Assembly (NCBI GenBank): GCA_005879655.1
Contig: VBJK01000073.1
Location: forward strand, 1-42,570
Origin: Chloroflexota bacterium
Lineage (GTDB): Bacteria > Chloroflexota > Ktedonobacteria > Ktedonobacterales > Ktedonobacteraceae
Length of the DNA stretch: 42,570 nt
Direction: 5' to 3'
The notes below the pieces were generated by a model, which saw only the letters and a list, made by a program, of their open reading frames with translations, made no database searches and was not told the DNA's origin. Each line of letters opens with the position of its first letter. Position 1 is the first letter of the stretch. Made by a program: the position numbers and the translations under genes. Of the stretch, positions 17,254 through 25,584 are shown piece after piece.

Positions 17254-18111
17254 ATGGGCATCTGTCTCATCATGGATAATCCTGAAACCCGTCGCCACCC
17301 GGTCATTGCAGTGGTTCTGCAAAAACTGAGTGCAAGACACGCTGTACGCTTACTCGATGTGCGCCTTTTAAGCGGAGATCAAGCCATCGCTCTGGAAAAT
17401 GCTCAGCCTCTGGCAGATCTCTATCTCTTAAAATCGCACACCCCCCAAGCGCTTGAGCTGGCTCATTACCTGGAGCAACGTGGTGCTCGTGTGGTCAATA
17501 GTTGGGCGTCGTCTGTCGCCTGCCAGAATCGTTTGCTCATGTCAGAACGTATGGAACAAGCCAGGTTGCCCTGGCCACGCACGCAATACTACCTCAGTCT
17601 GGCACAACTTTTGCATGACTCAGATGCGCTTGCCACATTAGTGTTCCCGCTTATCATTAAAAGTCGTTATAACCACCGTGGCGATCTCGTTGGTAAAATA
17701 GCTTCTCTGGCAGAGCTACAAGCATTCTCTCCCGCGTGGGGGCAGGAATCCATCGTGCTACAAGAATTCATGGCCAACGATGGTTGGGATATCAAGCTAT
17801 GGGCCGTTGAGGAGCAGGTCTTTGCAGCACGGCGACGTACGCCTTTAGCGCCCGGTGCATCCAAACAAAATATTCCCCTTACCGCTGACGAGTTACCTGC
17901 CACGTGGGTACAATTAGCAACGGAGGTAGGCCGTACCTTCAATCTACGCATTTACGGCGTTGATCTCCTGCTGACAGAACAAGGACCAGTGATTGTTGAT
18001 GTCAATTCGTTCCCTGGTTTCCAAGGAGCACCTGGGGCTGACGATGTATTGGTAGCCTGGATCGAACGTTTCCTGCAAGCGCCTAAGCAAGAAGGACAGA
18101 CCCAAACGTGA
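17254..18111 (+). CDS. ATP-grasp enzyme 2, RimK/ITPK-like paralogue
   Basis: A 285-residue paralogue of the preceding protein with the same order: N-terminal domain GICLIMDNPETRRHP, VFPLIIKSRYNHRGDLVGKI, DIKLWAVEEQVFAARR, LRIYGVDLLLTEQGPVIVDVNSFPGFQGAPGA. The catalytic metal-binding residues (D, N in VDVNSFPG) are kept. A GGGAGAG site precedes the ATG. Its stop overlaps the GTG start of the next gene (GTGA), which indicates one operon. The phosphate-loop Lys is in a different context (KSRYNHRG) from that of enzyme 1 (KPSNGSSCRG), so substrates may differ. Confidence 0.85.
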   Translation: MGICLIMDNPETRRHPVIAVVLQKLSARHAVRLLDVRLLSGDQAIALENAQPLADLYLLKSHTPQALELAHYLEQRGARVVNSWASSVACQNRLLMSERMEQARLPWPRTQYYLSLAQLLHDSDALATLVFPLIIKSRYNHRGDLVGKIASLAELQAFSPAWGQESIVLQEFMANDGWDIKLWAVEEQVFAARRRTPLAPGASKQNIPLTADELPATWVQLATEVGRTFNLRIYGVDLLLTEQGPVIVDVNSFPGFQGAPGADDVLVAWIERFLQAPKQEGQTQT

Positions 18112-19586
18112 GCAAAGATCTCCCAGCTGCCAACCTCTCTATCCAGGATTTACCCTCTGTGCTTACACACCTGTTTGCGCGAGCACAACGTCCGCTATCA
18201 CCCGCTACGCAAGCGCCAGTTGGACTCTTCATTCGTTATCTGCGACGCAAGCCCGGTCGCGGCCTTGCCATCATTTATGCAGCCGATGCAATACGCTCGC
18301 ATGCAACGCACGTCTCTGATCCTCATAGCCTGATTAGTCTTGTAGTGGACGAAGCGGCCCTGACCGGGACACACCTTCGTTTTAGTGCCTCCCAAGCCAG
18401 GGAGACCCCTGTGGAAGTTTTACCTTCCGGTGTACTACACGCACCAGAACTGGCGCTTTGTGCGCAGAGCTTTCCCGTGGATGCGCGGCTACCAGCTCTA
18501 GCCGCCAGCTGTGATATGACCCCACAAAGCCCCCTGTTTACAGCACTACAAACAGTAGCGCGTACACAACTCCAGGATAGCGAGTGGCAACTCGACTCAG
18601 CACAAGCCACGCCTGTACGATACAAACCAGCCAATCGCTGCGTTATACGCTACCATCTGGAGCTAGAGCATCCCGTTTCCCTGGCCGAGCAATCATTGAC
18701 CATCTTTGGAAAAGTTTATGCAGACCCAACTCAGGCAAAACGTGTACAATTGTTACAACAACAGTTGTACGACGAACAAGAGCAGAGCGGCATGCCACTC
18801 TTGCCACGCCCACTCGCTATCATTGAGCCGCTAGGTCTTACCTTACATGAGGCAGTACAACCGTCACAAAGGACGCATGACATTTGGGGGACAGTGCGCG
18901 CCGGGACGTGGGCGCTACGACCACAACTAGAGCGGGGTCGTGGTGGGGAGGTTATCCGTGTTATCATACCGGAAGAGGAGTTACGTCTCACAGCCCAAGC
19001 ACTAGCTCGTTTGCACACCAGCAGCAGTATACACCCGCATGCAGCTACTCCACGCACGGGAACAAAGGAAGCCCAGCGAACTAAGGAACGCGCACAATTA
19101 CTAGCAGGACACAACCCAGAGCAGGCCGTACATGTACAACAACTCGCACAACAACTTGCCTCACGCTTGGAGGCTCTGCAACCAGAGAGTTACCGCCCAG
19201 CACATGGTGGTTTCAAGGCCAGCCAGTTACTTTTTCATAGCCATCAAGTCATTGTCACCGACTTCGATGGGTTCTGCCTGGCCGATCCCGCTCTTGATGT
19301 AGGCTATTTCCTGGCCTATCTGCGTCCAAGTGGACTCTGGTACCAAAGAGCTGGCATGCGGCAATGGTTTGAGACAGCCGCGGACATCTTCCGTCAGTCC
19401 TATCGTCTGACAATGAAAACTCAAGGTGTTGCACTTTTGAGTATTGATGGTATTATTAGTCATGCAAAACTCTATGAGGCAGCGCTCATCTTCAAGATAG
19501 CTACGCGCCGCATCAATCGTCTCAACGGTCCGAGATCGCAGGAGTTAGCAGCAATGTTAAGCGAGATCAGCTCGTGCCTATCATAG
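18108..19586 (+). CDS. Aminoglycoside-phosphotransferase-fold protein with altered catalytic loop
   Basis: A 492-residue protein. The C-terminal half has the APH/choline-kinase pattern: AHGGFKASQLLF (about 365) then VIVTDFDGFCLADPALDVGYFL (about 381). The Brenner loop normally reads HGDxHxxN; here it is HGGFKASQ, so the catalytic-base Asp is Gly and the following Asn is Gln, while the metal-binding DFD is kept. The N-terminal about 180 residues match nothing I recognise. It may be a small-molecule kinase with an unusual mechanism or a pseudokinase. GTG start overlaps the ATP-grasp 2 stop. As a neighbour of two ATP-grasp enzymes it could act on the same substrate. Confidence 0.72.
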   Translation: MSKDLPAANLSIQDLPSVLTHLFARAQRPLSPATQAPVGLFIRYLRRKPGRGLAIIYAADAIRSHATHVSDPHSLISLVVDEAALTGTHLRFSASQARETPVEVLPSGVLHAPELALCAQSFPVDARLPALAASCDMTPQSPLFTALQTVARTQLQDSEWQLDSAQATPVRYKPANRCVIRYHLELEHPVSLAEQSLTIFGKVYADPTQAKRVQLLQQQLYDEQEQSGMPLLPRPLAIIEPLGLTLHEAVQPSQRTHDIWGTVRAGTWALRPQLERGRGGEVIRVIIPEEELRLTAQALARLHTSSSIHPHAATPRTGTKEAQRTKERAQLLAGHNPEQAVHVQQLAQQLASRLEALQPESYRPAHGGFKASQLLFHSHQVIVTDFDGFCLADPALDVGYFLAYLRPSGLWYQRAGMRQWFETAADIFRQSYRLTMKTQGVALLSIDGIISHAKLYEAALIFKIATRRINRLNGPRSQELAAMLSEISSCLS

Positions 19587-19906
19587 GGCGGTGGCTGCAT
19601 GCAGAACGATCGATCTGCTTCGTCATGCTCCATGATAAGTTCAACCTGTACGTGATCTCCACCGTATCTATGCTAGAAGGTACTTTGTACAGCTCTTTCA
19701 TATGCCAATGAATGGTTAATTCTCAGCGGGACTTTAACGTATTTCTCCCAATTTTTGTGAACTATTACCTATCATCATACGAGAGGCCCGTGCAAAAATA
19801 CCAATCACAGAGCGCTTATCAATAAGATATGCCGCTTACAAAGTATATGCATTCGTTGCAAAAAATGTAAGCATTGAAAGCTGATATTATAAGGATATAA
19901 CGAGCT
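19587..19906 (+). other. Intergenic leader of the ABC-FHA gene
   Basis: A 320-nt AT-richer stretch. I see no gene, and no promoter with good -35/-10 spacing. AAGGA lies 11 nt before the ABC transporter start. The gap means that the exporter probably has its own promoter. Confidence 0.4.
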
Positions 19907-22471
19907 ATGTCATTTGCACATTTCTTATATCGCAACTTAAAAGGCTATCATTTGCTCGTTGTTGTAGCCATTCTGCTAACATTTGCACAAGTGGGAGCTG
20001 ATATATTAAGCGCCTATCCGCTGAAGTTCATTATCGATAACACAGCACCAAAGACTCCCGATCCAGCATTTCTTGGCGCTCAGGAGCTGATCAATTTCTT
20101 CAAGCACTTTATCCCATTAAACGGCACAAAAGGAGGGGTAATCGGCCTCGCTGTCACATTATTCCTCGCGCTCAGCCTTCTCAAGGCACTGCTTACCTTT
20201 GTTCTCCTCTATATAGCAGCCTTCGTCGGCAAGCAGCTTACCAGTCGCCTGAGTAAGAACCTTTTTGACCACCTTCAGCGCCTCTCTATCAGTTGGCATG
20301 GGCAACGTGAGCACGGTGATCTCGTACAACGCGTCACAGGCAATATGGCTGATCTCGAAAAATTCGTGGCTGACGGCTTAGTAGATACACTGTCAGGTGT
20401 TTTAACTATCGTTGGTGTGATAGGGATTATGGCCTGCAACAATATCTCGCTGACGCTTGTCTCTACCGTGATCATACCCCTCTTAGGTATTATTGTCTAT
20501 ACCTATACGAGAGGTATTAGGGCAGCTACAAAGAGGGAGAAGAAAGCCGAAGGGCAGGTAGCGAGTATCGCCACTGAAGCCATGGGCAAAATTATGGAGA
20601 TCAAGGCTTTCAACCTTGAGCATTTCATGTTCCAGCTTTTCACCAAAGCCTCAGAAAAACGGCTGGAGGAAGGTCGCAAAGCAGGAAGCCAGCAAGCACA
20701 ATTTACGCCATTGGTAGATACTATATTAGCCATTGGCACAGCAGTAATTATTGCCATTGGAGCCTACTCTGCTACCAGTGGTCAACCACTTGGACCATTA
20801 AAAGGTGAGCCTATTACACTAGGCATGCTTGCCATCTTTCTGAGTTTCCTGACGAAACTCTACCAGCCGATGCGCAACCTCGCAAAGTTAACGACGCTAT
20901 CCACCAGTGCAGCAGCTGCGGCAACGCGTATCGAGGAGGTCATGGAAGAACAAACTGAAGTGCTGGAAGTTCCCCCTAGCTATAAAGGCCCTACACGCTT
21001 GCGCGGGGATATTGCCTATGAGGATATCTATTTCTGTTATGGGCAATCCGGGCCGCTCGTCCTGAAAGGGGTGAACTTGCACATTCCTACGGGCAAGAAA
21101 GTAGCTCTAGTTGGTCTCTCCGGCAGTGGCAAAACGACGCTTACCAATATGCTGCCCCGCTTCTACGATACGCTCCCAGGATGGGGATCGGTGAAAATCG
21201 ATGGCGTTGACATCAATCAGTATCCGCTGAGCATTTTACGGCAAAATATCAGTATCGTACTGCAAGACTCAATCCTCTTCGATGGCACCATTCGTGATAA
21301 TATCAAGATTGGCCGTCCCACTGCGACAGATAAAGAGATGATCCAAGCCGCAGAACAGGCTTGTATTCACGAGACTATTATGAAAAAACCGGGGGGCTAC
21401 GACGCCAAAATTATCAATCAGGGAAAAAATCTCTCCGGTGGTCAACGTCAACGCATTGCTATTGCCAGAGCGATCTTACGTGGTGCCCCTATTATTATTC
21501 TGGACGAGCCAACTGCTGCCCTCGATGTGGAAGCTGAAGCTGAGGTATTACGTGCGCTAGATGGTCTGGTAGAGGATCGCACGGTATTGATGATTACCCA
21601 CCGCCTCAGTACTGTAGGGAAAGTTGATGAGGTTATCGTGCTGAAAGATGGCCGCATTGCAGAACAGGGGAGCTATAAAAAGTTGAAGAGCGAGAACGGT
21701 ATTTTTGCCAATCTGCTCAAGGTGCAGAATATCTTTGACGAGGAGGAAGAAGAAGAGACAACCTGGTCATTTATGCGCTCAGCCGCCGAACGCCCCGACA
21801 CTTCGCATGCAGAGGCCGAAATTCAGCTTGAGGTGGATGGGAAAGTTGTCAGCCAACGTCGGCTCAATAAAGTTGTGCTCACCATTGGACGCGTGGAACA
21901 AAATGATATACGGGTTCCCCGCGATAACCCTGCTACACATCAAGTTTCTCGCCTGCACGCCAAGATTTTGTGGAAGGACCAACAATGGGTAATTGAGGAT
22001 GCAGACAGCAAGTTCGGACTTTACTATAACGGGCAGAAAATTGAAGAGCGAGTCTTGCAAAATGGAGACCGCATCTCTATAGCACCTACCATAATACTGA
22101 TTTATGTACAGCAAAAATCTGCATTACCTGTACCTCCACCTATTGCTCCACCTGCACGCATCATGCTTCCACAAAAAGCTCAGGTTCTAATCGAGGTAGA
22201 TGGGAAGCTAGTGGGCAAACGCGAACTTGACAAGACAGTGCTAACCATAGCGCGTCAACAGCAGAATGCCAATTTTGATATATTGATCCCATCCCGTTTT
22301 ATTGGCAGGACAACGCATGCCCAGATTGTGTGGGAAAATGGCGTCTGGTTAGTAAAAGGCAGGAATGGCGTTAGATATAACGGGGACGTAGTCCCACAAC
22401 ATATCTTCAATAATGGGGACTGTGTCTATCTCGCCCCCTCAGTAGCATTGAAGTACCAAGTACTTCAATGA
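19907..22471 (+). CDS. ABC exporter half-transporter with tandem C-terminal FHA domains
   Basis: An 854-residue protein. Residues about 1-335 form the six-helix exporter domain. The ATPase follows: Walker A GLSGSGKTT (403-411), Q-loop SIVLQDSILFDGTIRDNI, signature NLSGGQRQR (about 507), Walker B IIILDEPTAALD, and ITHRLST. Two FHA domains follow (about 637-734 and 760-853). FHA1 keeps TIGR, SRLH and NG, so it should bind phosphothreonine; FHA2 is weaker (TIAR, GRTTHA). FHA domains join phosphorylated partners, and four Ser/Thr kinases lie within 17 kb. It is a lipid or peptide exporter by fold; the substrate is unknown. It lies at the end of the envelope cluster. Confidence 0.92.
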   Translation: MSFAHFLYRNLKGYHLLVVVAILLTFAQVGADILSAYPLKFIIDNTAPKTPDPAFLGAQELINFFKHFIPLNGTKGGVIGLAVTLFLALSLLKALLTFVLLYIAAFVGKQLTSRLSKNLFDHLQRLSISWHGQREHGDLVQRVTGNMADLEKFVADGLVDTLSGVLTIVGVIGIMACNNISLTLVSTVIIPLLGIIVYTYTRGIRAATKREKKAEGQVASIATEAMGKIMEIKAFNLEHFMFQLFTKASEKRLEEGRKAGSQQAQFTPLVDTILAIGTAVIIAIGAYSATSGQPLGPLKGEPITLGMLAIFLSFLTKLYQPMRNLAKLTTLSTSAAAAATRIEEVMEEQTEVLEVPPSYKGPTRLRGDIAYEDIYFCYGQSGPLVLKGVNLHIPTGKKVALVGLSGSGKTTLTNMLPRFYDTLPGWGSVKIDGVDINQYPLSILRQNISIVLQDSILFDGTIRDNIKIGRPTATDKEMIQAAEQACIHETIMKKPGGYDAKIINQGKNLSGGQRQRIAIARAILRGAPIIILDEPTAALDVEAEAEVLRALDGLVEDRTVLMITHRLSTVGKVDEVIVLKDGRIAEQGSYKKLKSENGIFANLLKVQNIFDEEEEEETTWSFMRSAAERPDTSHAEAEIQLEVDGKVVSQRRLNKVVLTIGRVEQNDIRVPRDNPATHQVSRLHAKILWKDQQWVIEDADSKFGLYYNGQKIEERVLQNGDRISIAPTIILIYVQQKSALPVPPPIAPPARIMLPQKAQVLIEVDGKLVGKRELDKTVLTIARQQQNANFDILIPSRFIGRTTHAQIVWENGVWLVKGRNGVRYNGDVVPQHIFNNGDCVYLAPSVALKYQVLQ
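22446..22470. terminator. Perfect 10-bp hairpin spanning the stop codon of the ABC-FHA gene
   Basis: CATTGAAGTA (22446-22455) and TACTTCAATG (22461-22470) pair around CCAAG, overlapping the last codons and the TGA stop. There is no T-tract. The much larger hairpin that follows at 22475 and the convergent gene suggest transcription ends here. Confidence 0.45.
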
Positions 22472-22474
22472 CCA

Positions 22475-22616
22475 CCCCCCATCCCCCCACCCCCCAGGGC
22501 ACCCACAAGGGATGCCCCTACAATGGTACGAACGCACTTGGAAGGCTGATTCGTACCATTGTAGGGGCATCCCTTGTGGGTGCCCTGGGGGGTGGGTGCC
22601 CTGGGGGGATGGGGGG
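22475..22616. repeat. Long palindromic repeat, copy A (43-bp perfect arms)
   Basis: Arms 22490-22532 and 22550-22592 are exact complements over 43 nt around a 17-nt loop ending AGGCTGA. The outer flanks (C6-AT-C6 left, G6-AT-G6 right) extend the symmetry. On the right a 16-nt unit, TGGGTGCCCTGGGGGG, occurs twice in tandem (22577-22592, 22593-22608). The arm contains CACAAGGGATGCCCCTAC. It lies between the convergent ABC-FHA and CHAT genes, and is related to the repeats at 40122 and 40281. Confidence 0.88.
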
Positions 22617-22655
22617 TTATTTGTCCATTGTGGGTGCCCTGCGTCAGCACAGCAT

Positions 22656-25448
22656 TTATACCAAGTTTTCCTCTTCAAAAGAAAGAGCACTCAGGCAACA
22701 TTGGATGTAGCCTTCTCTCACCGTATCCCCTAGCCGTGATGCGTATACTTTTGCGCGCTGTAACATTGCCAGCCAGTCCCGTGTATGATGCTGCCTGCCT
22801 ATCGCCTCTGAGGCGCGCACAGCCACATGGAGCGCTTCTTGTATATCTTGTAGCTCGCCTGCACTCTCCAAGTGCTCAAAGGCAGCCAGCCATTCCTCCA
22901 CACCAGGCTGAGGCAACATCGAGTAGTAGGCAGCAACTACGCGATGGACACGGCGACGCTCCTCAACAGGTAAGTGTGAGATGGCAAAAGAACGCACCTG
23001 CACATGGATCGTATAGACGTGCCCATCGAACTGCATAAATGAGGCCTGTACTAACTCATCACGAGTAGCAGGCCAGTTTTCAGCAAGTGTGGTTAAATCG
23101 TTCTCATTGACATATTGCAAGCCATTTTCCTTACTCATAACGTCTGCTACCCCTTGTCGAACACCACCTGTATTGCAAGCAACGGCAAGCGTCTCAGGAG
23201 CCACCACTAACATAATCTGTTCTCGACTAAAGGGCAATTTAAAGGCAGCCAGATAAGAGAGCAAGAGACGAGCAGAGGGAGTCAAATGCCGATAAGAGAT
23301 TTCCAGTGCAGCAAGGATACCAGCCAGTGGCGTCGTCCGTAATTCGTCACGCACTTCTTCCAGAGAGCGTGTCGCAGCTTGTGGCGTATAAATGCGATCA
23401 CCAATCGTGCGTGCAGTGCCAAAGATCAGTTCTGCACCTAAAGGGTAGCCATCCAGTAGGGTACAAATTTCTTGCAAAATCGCTTGCTGTTGCGGATCGT
23501 CAAGGTGAATACGCTGATCTAGCCCGCTTGCGGCTGCCAATTCAGCAAACAGTTTCATAAGATCCGCATCGAGCATTTTTCGCACAGAGTACTCGTACCA
23601 GCGGCAGTGAGAACCTTGCAGGATAACCATCGTCCCAGGATTTGAGCGAGATGTCACCAGTACTACGACTTCTTGTGGCAAAGAGGAGAGGAAATGCAAC
23701 CAAGCTTCTAGCTCGCTACGATCCTTTACCTCTTCAAAACCATCTAAAAGCAAGAGGCAGGGCAATTCACGACTGGCGAGCGAACGGAAGGTAGCAATTA
23801 CCAGTTGTGCTCGGCGCTCGATATTACTGGCCGGGTTGATCTTCGTTGGAATATGCAGAGAACGTATTAACTCCCCTAGGGCATCATCAAATGACTTGCC
23901 CCCTTGTAAAGAGACTCCCAACACGCCACCTGGAAATTTTTCCTGATAGCGTCGGACTGCCTCAAAGGCGAGTGCGCTTTTCCCTATGCCCGCAGGCCCT
24001 GTCAGAGCGATATGATGCGTTCTGGGCTGTAGCCGTAAATATCCCATCTCAGCAGCTTGTCTCTCCGTTGTGGCGGCAGCAAACAATTGCCTCAGATCCT
24101 GCAATTCCAGTTCACGCCCGACAAAGCTAGACCACGCACCGATATGTGCCAGTGGGTGGTGGTGCCTGTCGTGGGCGTCTTGCCTAGCAAGCAAAGGCAC
24201 CGGGCCTGCATCCCCTTCGGCAACATGCCGGTAGAGCACAGGAATGAACCAGCTTTTCTGCTGCATTGGCAGGAGAGCCTGGCGAGCACGCGATAGCGCT
24301 TCCTCTAGCATGCGCCCATCAGCCAGAGCTTCATAGAAGTGAAAGATAAACGTGGGACTTAGCTCGTCCTGTAAAGAGAACGGCATGGCGACAACGGCAG
24401 GCACTTGAGCTGTCACGAGTGCAGTAGCCAGGGTCGCGTCAACCACGTTACGTCGATGGTGCTGACGCGTTCTATTGTTCTGGAAGGTCGCCGTCTCGCA
24501 GGCAGAGAAGACGGTGAGCCGCACATCGCTACTCAAAAATAGCTCGCGCAATGCTTCTGTATTGATAAAGCGATTATAGCCTTCGTCATCACAAAAGCAC
24601 AGATACGTTTGTGCTTTTACATGTTTCAGTGAAATATTACAATGTCCACACCTACGTGCATCTACATCACTTATCGTCTTACAGTCTTCTTCTGGACACA
24701 AGCGGCCAAAAGCACCATGTCCGTCAAAATGCACAAGGTAGCATGGAATCACGGTCTCATTATCATCGAAGAGGCCAGCTCCACCATAGGAGTTGAGGTA
24801 ACGGACCAGCTGACCGAAGGTTGGCGGCTCCAGTCGATCCAAAAAGACCTGTCCGCTCTCGATTAAGGGAGCTAAGCCATTTTCAAGGGCCGCAAAGCTC
24901 TTTTCAGTTTCCAGTGGTGTACAATCCACTGGCGAGGCTCCAATATAGAGCACCCGCATAGGAAGATGAACAGGAAGTTCACAACCAAGCGGGATATCTG
25001 GATGCAGTAAGGCTCGCGTTAAGGTAAAAATACCGGAGGCCAAGAGAAAATGGTCGCCATTATGGAGCAGTTCCCAGGGGTAGCGTACCAACTCATCACA
25101 GCCCGGTGTAAAACAAAAGGTAAGAGCTACCGTGCCTCGGCGTTTGAGTGTTCGCTGAATTAAGCTACGTAAGATGGTCTGACCCGACGGCTCCCCTGCC
25201 TCACGCAGTGTCGTTTGCGCAGTCTCTACATTACATAAAGCGAAAAAGAGGCGCTGACCTATCTCGCACAGTTCCTGGTCAGTGCTATCGAGCTTACTCA
25301 GCTTCTTGAGCAGGGCATTAAGTTGTTTCGTCGTGTATGGAGGGTTAAAACTGCCACTGACGACGCGTCCAGACCAGTTCTCCTTTACCTGCAACTCAAA
25401 TGTGCCGTTCTCGCTACTCCGAAATAATAAGCTCAGTGTTTCGCCCAT
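22656..25448 (-). CDS. CHAT protease-STAND ATPase protein (prokaryotic NLR-like), candidate defence or cell-death effector
   Basis: A 930-residue protein. An N-terminal caspase-like CHAT domain has the catalytic His244 (HFDGHG) and Cys317 (FSACETA). Between them is a four-Cys insert (C251, C256, C267, C270) like a zinc ribbon. After AFVGRE-type SSFVGRELELQ (about 440) comes a STAND/NB-ARC ATPase: Walker A GPAGIGKS (484-491), Walker B CLLLLDGFEEV and VTSRS. The C-terminal about 250 residues are helical, with a winged-helix-like part (LTPSARLLLSYLAAF), and lack clear TPRs. Such proteins sense a signal, oligomerise with ATP and activate the protease; phage defence is known for relatives. The target is unknown. 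It is convergent with the ABC-FHA gene. Confidence 0.86.
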   Translation of the reverse strand: MGETLSLLFRSSENGTFELQVKENWSGRVVSGSFNPPYTTKQLNALLKKLSKLDSTDQELCEIGQRLFFALCNVETAQTTLREAGEPSGQTILRSLIQRTLKRRGTVALTFCFTPGCDELVRYPWELLHNGDHFLLASGIFTLTRALLHPDIPLGCELPVHLPMRVLYIGASPVDCTPLETEKSFAALENGLAPLIESGQVFLDRLEPPTFGQLVRYLNSYGGAGLFDDNETVIPCYLVHFDGHGAFGRLCPEEDCKTISDVDARRCGHCNISLKHVKAQTYLCFCDDEGYNRFINTEALRELFLSSDVRLTVFSACETATFQNNRTRQHHRRNVVDATLATALVTAQVPAVVAMPFSLQDELSPTFIFHFYEALADGRMLEEALSRARQALLPMQQKSWFIPVLYRHVAEGDAGPVPLLARQDAHDRHHHPLAHIGAWSSFVGRELELQDLRQLFAAATTERQAAEMGYLRLQPRTHHIALTGPAGIGKSALAFEAVRRYQEKFPGGVLGVSLQGGKSFDDALGELIRSLHIPTKINPASNIERRAQLVIATFRSLASRELPCLLLLDGFEEVKDRSELEAWLHFLSSLPQEVVVLVTSRSNPGTMVILQGSHCRWYEYSVRKMLDADLMKLFAELAAASGLDQRIHLDDPQQQAILQEICTLLDGYPLGAELIFGTARTIGDRIYTPQAATRSLEEVRDELRTTPLAGILAALEISYRHLTPSARLLLSYLAAFKLPFSREQIMLVVAPETLAVACNTGGVRQGVADVMSKENGLQYVNENDLTTLAENWPATRDELVQASFMQFDGHVYTIHVQVRSFAISHLPVEERRRVHRVVAAYYSMLPQPGVEEWLAAFEHLESAGELQDIQEALHVAVRASEAIGRQHHTRDWLAMLQRAKVYASRLGDTVREGYIQCCLSALSFEEENLV

Positions 25449-25584
25449 GTACCTAGCAATTCTCTCAGTTCTGGCCCTTGTAGCTGTAATTCATAAGTAT
25501 ATCCCCTAGTATATCAGATTTTCACGCTCCCTGCTCATGCAAAATTCTTATATATTTGAAGCTCTTCAGTTGGAGTGGAATAGA

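Noticed and set aside
22460..22740. Several short frames on both strands across the hairpin repeat
   Set aside because: They translate the palindrome itself and are mirrored on both strands; not genes.
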